From NCBI GenBank assembly GCA_963575645.1, contig OY754467.1, positions 20,667,001 to 20,731,000 on the forward strand: a DNA stretch of 64,000 nucleotides. Reading direction: 5' to 3'. Both the position numbers and the translations under genes were made by a program. Below the pieces are notes generated by a model. The model worked only from the letters and a program-made list of their open reading frames with translations, was not told the origin of the DNA and made no database searches. The stretch comes from Xanthostigma xanthostigma (Eukaryota > Arthropoda > Insecta > Raphidioptera > Raphidiidae). Each line of letters begins with the position of its first letter. Positions within the stretch are counted from its first letter, which is position 1. This document shows positions 56,775 to 64,000 of the stretch, in pieces.

Positions 56775-57645
56775 TTTTATTAATCACCAGTAGCCCAGTT
56801 TGGCTTCACACAAAGGACCCCGCACGGAACATATGGGAATCGGCCCTCGGTTAAAATCTTCCATACTCGGGGATATTATCCAAAAATCGACGCTGATCAA
56901 AAGTCTCCATGGGCACGAAGTCCGGAAATGCGATCCCGGGGAGTTATTATTATTTTGATTGCAATAAAAGTATACTTTTATTGCAATCAAAATAGGGAAA
57001 ATGAGCAAATGCACCCGTCTCCTTGTGATATTCTATTATAGACATATCTACGTCACATAGATATATCATATACAGTATATATGTCGCCGGGATATTGTCA
57101 AACCCGTGATATTATAATTTCACTTAGTGAAATTATAATATCACGAATCTTTGTCAATCGTGATATTGTAATTTCACTAGTGAAATTACAAAATCACGGA
57201 TTTGACAATATCCCGGCGACATATATACTGTATATGATATATCTATGTGATGTAGATATGTTTATAATAGAATATCACAAGGAGACGGGTGCATTTGCTC
57301 ATTTTCCCTATTTTGATTGCAATAAAAGTATACTTTTATTGCAATCAAAATAATAATAACTCCCCGGGATCGCATTTCCGGACTTCATGCCCATGGAGAC
57401 TTTTGATCAGCGTCGATTTTTGGATAATATCCCCGAGTATGGAAGATTTTAACCGAGGGCCGATTCCCATATGTTCCGTGCGGGGTCCTTTATAGATTGC
57501 CACCGTTTTTTTTATCGACTTACGTTGCAAAATTGATCTCCACGAAAAGCTATTTTATTTTAACGCGATAATATATAGTTCAACCTGAAGGTCCATTCTA
57601 AATATTAGTGACAAAAAATTTAAAATCGGATAAGAAGTTTCGAAT
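56775..57645 (-). repeat. Repeat tail split by a 680-bp palindrome
   Basis: On the minus strand, 57645-57492 aligns with 41040-41200, and 56811-56780 aligns with the continuation at 41203-41225 (the TTCGGGCGAAGCCGG side appears as TTTGTGTGAAGCCAAAC). The palindrome 56812-57491 lies between the two parts. Confidence 0.7.
56812..57491. mobile_element. 680-bp near-perfect palindrome with nested palindromes
   Basis: The two 340-bp halves are reverse complements about the centre at 57151/57152, with no net insertion or deletion and only a handful of mismatches seen. The tips read AAAGGACCCCGCACGG. Each half contains the same 42-bp perfect palindrome (56952-56993 and 57310-57351), and the centre has two hairpins of the form CGTGATATT...AATATCACG (57105-57145 and 57159-57198). 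The frames at 56784-57014 (minus) and 57289-57495 (plus) encode the same peptide only because of the symmetry. No transposase is present. Confidence 0.9.
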
Positions 57646-59000
57646 ATTACAAACTCACAAAATTCGCACTCTCGCATTGCTCTTGTGTTTTCTCATTGCT
57701 CCGTGTCGTGTCGGACAAGACAAGTTAATTCAAAGTAGATTAGAGGGTGTAAGGCAAGTCTTCTAAAACACTACGACCTTAATAGATGTATTGTGTAGCC
57801 CTCAGAGCGCGTATAAGCAAAGATTTTAATTGTGTGTACTCTAAATGTGCTATCTGAATCAGTAGGCAAGACAGCATAAAATTAGAAACACCTTTAAAAT
57901 TACTGTTGCAATAAACTTTATCCTATCAATTACAGTTTTATTTATTATATTTATAATTAATCTGTCAAAGAAACATATTCAATACAGGGACTTAACGGAC
58001 AATTCTATTGCCAACACACTTACCTAGTGGTTATAAATGCATATCAATTATTGTTAATTAATTATTCGTTAGTCACATTTGACCATAAAAAATGCGTTTC
58101 TTACTGAAATATTTCATGACTTCCCATTGAAGAGAAACAGGTGAATATAATCTGTGGTGTGTTTACCGATTGGTTAATTAATTGAGGAAAATGACAGTCA
58201 ATGTATAATCCAAGTTTCGTTAATATACTGACCACAAGTTGATTGCAAGTTATATTTACTATTTTTATACAATTCATTGAGTTATTTTCTCGTTTCCGAA
58301 TACGTAATATTTGAATTTCATAAAGGTAATTCATCAATTCTAATTCCGGTCTGTAATTCTCGAAGTTTTTGCGAACTGTTTATTCAGAAATCTGTCTGTT
58401 TGTTCGTACTAGCATCACTCGAAAACGGTCAAATTGATTTTGATTAAATTTTGCGAACGAAACTATGAACACCTCCTCGTTTATACCTACAAATCCGCGA
58501 TGAGAAGTTAGTGTTATTTTTTAAATAGTATTTTCACATAAATCCTGGTCACAGTACAAAATCCTGCTGACAAAAAACCTATCTCTTTTATTTGCTTATA
58601 TTACATGGGATATTGTTATTTGAATTTGCTTCTGATCAAAAAAAAAAAAAAACTACATTAACCTTTTCAATAATAATTTTTATATCAATATTTGGTCCTG
58701 ATTTCAACATCTACCTACACCATTCCATAAGTAATTCACTACCCGCAAACTACTGTTTCGTAAGTGCAACCCTGTTGAAATTTTGGGACCATATTTTATT
58801 TTTTTCTATACCTACAGCTAAAATATATTATGGATTGTGTTAATAACTAAGTATTAATAATCAATATGTTTAGATTCCTTGCCGCAACTTTTAATTCACT
58901 AATTAGTGAATAACAATAATATCAAGCAGTTATGGTCAAGATATTTTAATATTGCCGTAAATAAATTTCTCATTATTATGCAACCCTTAAGAAGGTCCAT
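57646..59000. other. 1.35-kb AT-rich region, no gene seen
   Basis: Nothing recognised; frames at 58101-58337 and 58592-58843 lack motifs. Confidence 0.4.
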
Positions 59001-59029
59001 CTGAGACCATCTTAATTATAATATATTTC

Positions 59030-59125
59030 AACATGTGTAAAGATGAACATTTCCAAAAATGATACCAAATTGTTCAGAATTGTATGAAACGTTGACATGT
59101 TTGGTTTTCGTCATACGACCGACCA
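59030..59125 (-). repeat. Fragment of the 7440/55560 repeat body
   Basis: TTTCCAAAAATGATACCAAA, a TATGAAACGTTGACATGTTT block and an ATACGACCGACC block match 7740-7830 in order. Confidence 0.5.
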
Positions 59126-59308
59126 TATTAAATAGTTTTTTTTTATAATAACAATTAAGTATGATTCTATGTTATACCAATCAAAATAATAAAATCAACA
59201 AATTAATTTCTTATAAATTAACGCAAGATTTGAATTAAATAGAAAACAGTTTATAGTTTTTAAATTGTTTTTTTTTTTTTATTGAATCATGAAGTACATA
59301 GGATATGG

Positions 59309-59656
59309 CTATTTATGGAATAACACATCGAACAAATCGCCTCCATGGCTTTTCTGGGTTATACAAATTCTTTTCTCGAAATTTTCCATGACCAATCTGC
59401 ATAAATGTGACTGAATTTCGTTGATGCAGCGTTTAATTTCCTCCTCTAATGCACGGGTGGTCTTGGGCTTGTTGGCATAGACCTTTGACTTCAAATAACC
59501 CCATAAAAAGAAATCTAATGGTGTTAAATCACACGATCTAGGGGGTCAATTTTGATCACCGAAACGAGAGAGTACACGACCAGGAAATGTTTTATGCAGT
59601 AATTGAATTGTCTCACGGGCTGTATGGCATGTGGCACCGTCTTATTGAAACCACAT
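59309..59656 (-). pseudogene. Tc1/mariner-like transposase fragment with stops
   Basis: The minus strand encodes the C-terminal third of a transposase. The second catalytic Asp motif (DGATCHTA) comes first, then about 36 residues on CDLTPLDFFLWGYLKS with the third catalytic Asp, then KVYANKP and the tail to 59309. Two in-frame stops (one just before DGATCHTA, one before PPRSC) disable it. The N-terminal DNA-binding part and first Asp are not visible upstream. It belongs to the same broad family as the copy at 33901-34619. No terminal repeats could be defined. Confidence 0.85.
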
Positions 59657-59819
59657 CAATATCATCCAATTTCGAACTGTGTTATATTTTGTATGAAATT
59701 TTCGAACTGTGGCTGCCAAACTTTCATCATTTTTGAGATATTGTTCAATATAAACACGTTGTTGTATCCTGTAACGCTCAATTTTTACTAACACTAAACT
59801 CTCAGCTGTTAAATTGTTT

Positions 59820-60175
59820 TTTTTTCAGGGTTGCCAACAATTTACTGCACAAGACAAATGGCGGCAAATTCAAATCTTGCGTTAATTTTGAGAGAACCAT
59901 TATAATTAATTTATTAAGGTATAATTGATTGGACTGAATAAGAAAATCAGTGTCATATTAATTGTGCATATGCCTCTACTTCTAAATATTAACACATATC
60001 GTAGTGAATAATAACAGACTTTGCGTAATATTTGCAGCATAGGTAAGTAATACTAGATACACCCTTTTAAGCAAGGCCATATATTATAATGTGATTAATG
60101 TGAATAGATCGAAAGGTGAATACCACTTTAATGTAATATGAATGGGAATTACCACTTTTTTCCCCATTTCATTTT
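59820..60175. other. AT-rich spacer
   Basis: Nothing recognised. Confidence 0.4.
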
Positions 60176-60176
60176 A

Positions 60177-60608
60177 ACAATAATAACAACTATGCGATTA
60201 ACGTCCGTTTCTCGACTTTATGTCTTAACAGACGCCATTTGCACCATTACTATTTTTTTTTCTTCCACACTTCCCGTTATTTTCTACAATTTTTAAACTT
60301 AAACTTAATTAATAGCAATGGGCGAATGAAGGAATTTTAGGAAATTAGGATAAGGTAGGCAAATTTCGAGCATAGGAGTTTGACAGGTAATCGCGGCCAT
60401 GGCCTTGAATAAGGAACCATCTCGATATTTATCTGGAATTGTTGAGGGAAACCATGGAAAACCTCAACAAGATGCCTGGTACAAGAATTACCGTTTCTCG
60501 GCGAGAAGCAATGGGAAAAACTCCCAGTCACATCTGCCCCCGCTGGGATTCGAACCCGGTACCTCCCGAATGCGAGTCTTGTGCTCTCACCGCTACGCCA
60601 CCCCGCTT
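60177..60608 (-). mobile_element. Full-length tRNA-derived SINE (~430 bp)
   Basis: On the minus strand the head has an A box (TGGCGTAGCGG, 60590-60600) and B box (GGTTCGAATCC, 60546-60556), then a ~340-bp body and a short (ATT)-like tail at 60177-60192. It is transcribed by RNA polymerase III from these internal promoters and copied by a LINE enzyme supplied in trans. The 152-codon minus frame at 60337-60795 crosses head and body and is a typical artefact. A 5'-truncated copy is at 53332-53662. Confidence 0.85.
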
Positions 60609-60752
60609 CTAGTAGTTTGAGTAAAAGACCATATTTTGGATTCAGAGGCGGCTTTAGGCTCAGTGACACTGTATACGGAACTTGGCATTTGCCGCCCCAG
60701 CTGCGGGGAATTTGGCTCGGATTATCATCTGGAGCTCCTCTGTAGTTATAAA
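60609..60752. other. Spacer with a possible hAT-like end
   Basis: CAGAGGCGGCTTTAGGCTCA at about 60643-60662 resembles a hAT-type terminus, but no partner end was found. Confidence 0.3.
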
Positions 60753-60754
60753 TA

Positions 60755-61140
60755 CAGTAGAACCTCTGTAAATCGAACTTCAAGAGAGACGCCAAAAAAT
60801 TCGAGTTATAGAGTTTTGACTTATAAAGGATTTCGACTTAGGCGGATTTTGTAAGGACATATTATTCGACATGTAGAAGTTAAGATTTATTCTAACTAAT
60901 TTTAGGTAACATATTGTGTAAAATCAAACATTGCTATGTTCGAAATACAGAGGTCCAATTTGTTTTTTCGAGTTATGGAGGAAAAATATGTACCGAAATG
61001 GCTTGTAGAGACTCACTGAGTATTTCGATCTATAGAGGATTGTGATTTCGAACAATGGAGGTTTTGGGGCTTGAAGGGAAGGGAACAACACATTTTTCGA
61101 GTTTTAGAGGTTTTCGACTTATCGCGGTTCGATTCTACTG
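60755..61140. mobile_element. pogo/Tigger-like MITE, 386 bp
   Basis: The tip CAGTAGAACCTCTGTAAATC faces CAGTAGAATCGAACCGCGAT (reverse complement of the right end); the shared part is CAGTAGAA. TA precedes the left end; the right flank is TG, a one-base departure from the expected TA. The interior repeats TTCGAGTTATAGAG-like words at least six times, as in pogo-type subterminal repeats. No transposase. Confidence 0.65.
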
Positions 61141-61980
61141 TGTAATTATTTAAAACACGTCAAGGAACATTTGTTTTATCCCTTTAAATGTGATATTTGA
61201 AAAGAATTTTTTTTTAAACATAAACGCTTAATAATGCACGTTACCGTGCGAAAAAAAATTTACACCAAAACATTTCTATGCGTGCGTGCGAGCGAGCGTA
61301 TGCTGTAAATAACCAGTTTTACTTATGCAGTGTGTAGCGTAAAATACACAGTCTTTTTTTATTTTCTGTAAATGGCTTATTTGAAAAGTCCTCATGAGTG
61401 AAAATCTGCAATCAAGGTTCATTGGCGGACATAAAACTTCAAATATTGATTTTCTGAGTTGTATGTTTTGCATTGTATAAAGTTTTAATTATAAAATATT
61501 GTTTCCAATTAGTACCTTCATTTAAATCATGTAAACATTTTGGTTGGAAAAATTTCATTTTAAAACGTTAGATAACCGGTAAAGTTAATGAAAAGTAAAA
61601 CATATCTAATATAATGATGCTAAAATATAGCAATACAGAAAATAATAACTACTTAAAGAGTGTTTGCAAATTAAATTTAAGATTGTAATTTTAGTTTCTC
61701 GCATATTTTATTTTACTTTTTGATAAGTGGACACTTTTCGCATAGGTAACATTATGGATATAGAGCGAATTAATACTTAAAATAAAACGAAACATCCACC
61801 CATAATATTCATTTAAAAACAAAAAATAATATGTTTTTATAAGCGTATTAATAAAAAAAAAAAACTTTTAAAAAACCATTAAGGCTCTCATAGACCAAGA
61901 CCAAGTGAAATTTAAGTTAAATTAGTGCCATACGCCACGTATGGAGTTAGAAGAGTAAAATTAAAACAATACATACAGAG
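61141..61980. other. AT-rich spacer
   Basis: No gene recognised. A GCGTGCGTGCGAGCGAGCG tract lies at 61280-61298. Confidence 0.4.
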
Positions 61981-62411
61981 TTCAAATCTTTGATTAACGT
62001 CTGATTAGAACTCTTCAATAAATAAAATTATCGACCAATTTTTCAGACAATATATTAACAAAAATATCAATAATACATTAAACTATTAATGTTTCGATCC
62101 GGATTTGGATCTTCTTCAGAACGGATCTAAACATATAAAAATAATTAATAATTAGTTTCAACTTATTTTTAATGTCATTCGTGAAAGATTTTTTTAACAT
62201 AGAAATATTGAAAAAATAATAATATTTCTATATTAAAAAAATCTTTCACGAATTACATTAAAAATAAATAGAAACTAATTATTAATTATTTTTATATTTT
62301 TAGATCCGTTCTGAAGAAGATCCAAATCCGGATCGAAACGTTAATGTATTATTGATATTTTTTGTTAATATATTGTCTGAAAAATTGGTCGATAATTTTA
62401 TTTATTGAAGA
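61981..62411. mobile_element. 400-bp palindromic repeat
   Basis: 62012-62411 is a long inverted repeat centred near 62211, with arms of about 195 bp. Landmarks are TTCAATAAATAAAATTATCG, CAGACAATATATTAAC, GATCCGGATTTGGATCTTCT and ATCTTTCACGAAT-like sequence near the loop. To the left, TTTGATTAACGTCTGATTAG is shared with the copies at 63903 and 39107, so the mobile unit probably extends beyond the palindrome on this side. Confidence 0.8.
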
Positions 62412-62418
62412 ATACATA

Positions 62419-63180
62419 CAGAGTGTTAGAAAAGTCTCGGAACCTCGAAAAATCTCGTAGACGATGCATGGAATCAAAAAACGTGATTACACGTAAAAAA
62501 ATATTTTTTGAGAGCTATTTAATGAGACCGCACATGACCCACCACCCCCCACCCAGCGGGTGGGGCGGTGGGCAACTTTGCATTTTTAAATGGACACCCC
62601 TAATTTTTTTTGCAGATTCGGATTTTACTAAAAAAATACGTAAATTTTACTTGAACTCATTTTTGTTTATCCACGGCACAAATGTCGTGGTAATCGCGAA
62701 AAATAAAAAAAGTTAATTATTTTTCGAAACGATCAAATTAGAATTGGCATCAAAGAGGAACACGAAAAAGTACGTATCTAATACGTTTTTAAAGCCATTC
62801 AATGATATCAGTAATGACCTCCCTATTAAATTTAAGTTAATAACCGCGAACAGCTGTCATTTTTGCATTAACGTATAAATTCAAAGCTTATTTGATGTAT
62901 TTAATAAGCGTGCTTACGACCGAGGTATGAAGAAAGATAGTATACACCACACTAGCCGAAGGTATTTTTTGTAGTAAAATCCGAATCTACAATAAAAAAT
63001 AGGGGTTTCCATTTAAAATTGCAAAGTTGCCCACCGCCCCACCTGCTGGGTGGGAGGTGAGGGATCATGTGTGGTGTCATTAAATAGCTCTTAAAAAATA
63101 TTTTTTACGTGTTTTCACGTTTTTTTTATTCCATGCGTCTACGAGATTTTTTGGGGTTCCGAAACTTTTCTAACAGCCTG
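62419..63180. mobile_element. TA-flanked Tc1/mariner-type MITE, 762 bp
   Basis: Tips CAGAGTGTTAGAAAAGTC and CAGGCTGTTAGAAAAGTT (reverse complement) are flanked by TA at 62417-62418 and 63181-63182. The inverted arms extend about 230 bp inward, including the GC-rich CCCACCCAGCGGGTGGGGCG block facing CCCCACCTGCTGGGTGGGAG. The element lies only 7 bp from the end of the 400-bp palindrome. The 103-codon frame at 62405-62716 is within the arm. No transposase. Confidence 0.85.
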
Positions 63181-63182
63181 TA

Positions 63183-63900
63183 TATAAATCAATATAGATG
63201 GAAAATGGAATAATATTGTTCAAAAAAACAAAAAAATATAGACGTCGACCCACCAGAATCAAACTGACGACTTCTTACTTATGTGGTAGCTATTAAAAAA
63301 ATAGATTCGTTTTTCTCCCAATTCGATACATGGGGGACTTTCGCTGTTGAACGAAATCTTTACATTAATTATAAAAATTTTTTTTTTTTACTTTTTAGTC
63401 CACATTGCTAGAAAAGAGTGTTGGATTTTGAATTTTTTTATATACTCATATTTTATTTACGAATCATCTTTTAAGGAAACGGTAGAAGTAATCGAGATCA
63501 TTCACCGTATTGAAACCTTGATGAAGATTTTAATTGCAGAAATTGATTGCACATATTTGTTTATAATACAACGAATCTGTTTTTTATATATTGTTTCAAC
63601 AATAAAAATGTTTGTATTGTGTAAGTTAATTAATTAAAGTATTTTAGACATATGCAGGTAAACAATTCAAGCGGAAAACGTTATAATTGCTGATAAAATT
63701 ATTAAATACATGCATAATACTCAGAAATCGTAAAATCAAAATATTTCGGAAAAACATGTTCTTATCGTGCATGTTTACACACGAGCTGTTTTCTTTCGAC
63801 AGTGTGGCAGCAGTCCCAGCGCAACCGATTTACATTTTTTTTTTTTAAATAAAAGCTGTTTATAGTTTCAGACTTGTGTCATCTCTATCTTTCAATTATT
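63183..63900. other. AT-rich spacer, no credible gene
   Basis: The plus frame at 63347-63637 (96 codons) is rich in F, I and Y from AT-rich codons and shows no motif. 63240-63300 has CCACCAGAATCAAACTGACG, a faint SINE-head-like block. Confidence 0.4.
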
Positions 63901-63902
63901 TA

Positions 63903-64000
63903 TATTATTCAAATCTTTGATTAGCGTCTGATTAGAACACTTCAATAAATAAAATTCGACCAATTTTTCAGACAAATATTAAAGTTTCGGTCCGGATTTG
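63903..64000 (+). mobile_element. Second copy of the 61981 palindromic repeat, cut by the window edge
   Basis: It repeats CAAATCTTTGATTAGCGTCT, the TTCAATAAATAAAATTCGAC block, a CAATTTTTCAGACAAATATT block and TTTCGGTCCGGATTTG of the left half of 61981-62411, then runs off the window. Confidence 0.75.

Noticed and set aside
56784..57495. Two frames encoding the same peptide on opposite strands
   Set aside because: Explained fully by the palindrome symmetry, not by a duplicated gene.
59259..59835. Terminal repeats of the mariner fragment at 59309
   Set aside because: The AAATTGTTTTTTTT runs at both sides are in the same orientation and T-rich, so they are not inverted ends.
60337..60795. 152-codon minus-strand frame
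   Set aside because: It spans the tRNA-derived head and body of a SINE; such frames are common artefacts.
62405..62716. 103-codon plus-strand frame
   Set aside because: Lies in the arm of a TA-type MITE.

Overview
The window is a gene-poor, AT-rich piece of an animal nuclear genome, almost certainly an insect. The reasons are the tRNA-derived SINEs with pol III A and B boxes, Tc1/mariner, hAT, pogo and PIF/Harbinger-type elements, Helitron-like ends, retrotransposon tails of kinds I associate with insect genomes, and a Ty3/Gypsy element primed by an animal initiator tRNA-Met. I cannot name the order: no host protein gene, rRNA or functional tRNA gene is recognisable. Nearly all long open frames lie inside repeats or are chance frames.

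Layout. 0-6 kb: a TTAA-flanked repeat (300-1001), an 85-bp tandem repeat (2293-2530), the first of three copies of an unnamed family (3176-3420), a small foldback (3894-4046) and a PIF/Harbinger-like MITE (5322-5794). 6-9.2 kb: a 3-kb foldback with ~700-bp arms and a SINE in its loop. 10-18 kb: dispersed repeats, a second Harbinger-like family, two hAT-type MITEs with 8-bp target duplications, and a foldback. 18-33 kb: sparse sequence with TA-flanked MITEs, retrotransposon tails, a Helitron-like end and foldbacks. 33.7-34.8 kb: a deleted mariner-type transposon sitting inside a palindromic MITE. 35-42.5 kb: repeat fragments, a possible solo LTR and a Helitron-like element. 42.9-45.8 kb: a large foldback carrying a hAT MITE and a TTAA MITE in one arm. 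46.8-52.6 kb: an intact Ty3/Gypsy retrotransposon with two identical 389-bp LTRs inside a Harbinger-like MITE. 53-64 kb: two copies of one SINE, foldbacks, a 680-bp nested palindrome, a mariner pseudogene, a pogo-like MITE, and a 400-bp palindrome next to a TA MITE.

The only genes that look able to act are gag (47922-48980) and pol (in the -1 frame, to 52126). With LTRs, primer site and polypurine tract they form a complete, recently inserted element. Everything else is non-autonomous or broken. The main interest is stratigraphy: several elements have an empty-site counterpart inside the window (the opposite foldback arm, or a second repeat copy), so insertion order and target duplications can be read directly. 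The most unusual object is the palindrome at 56812-57491, which interrupts a repeat tail with no visible target-site duplication.
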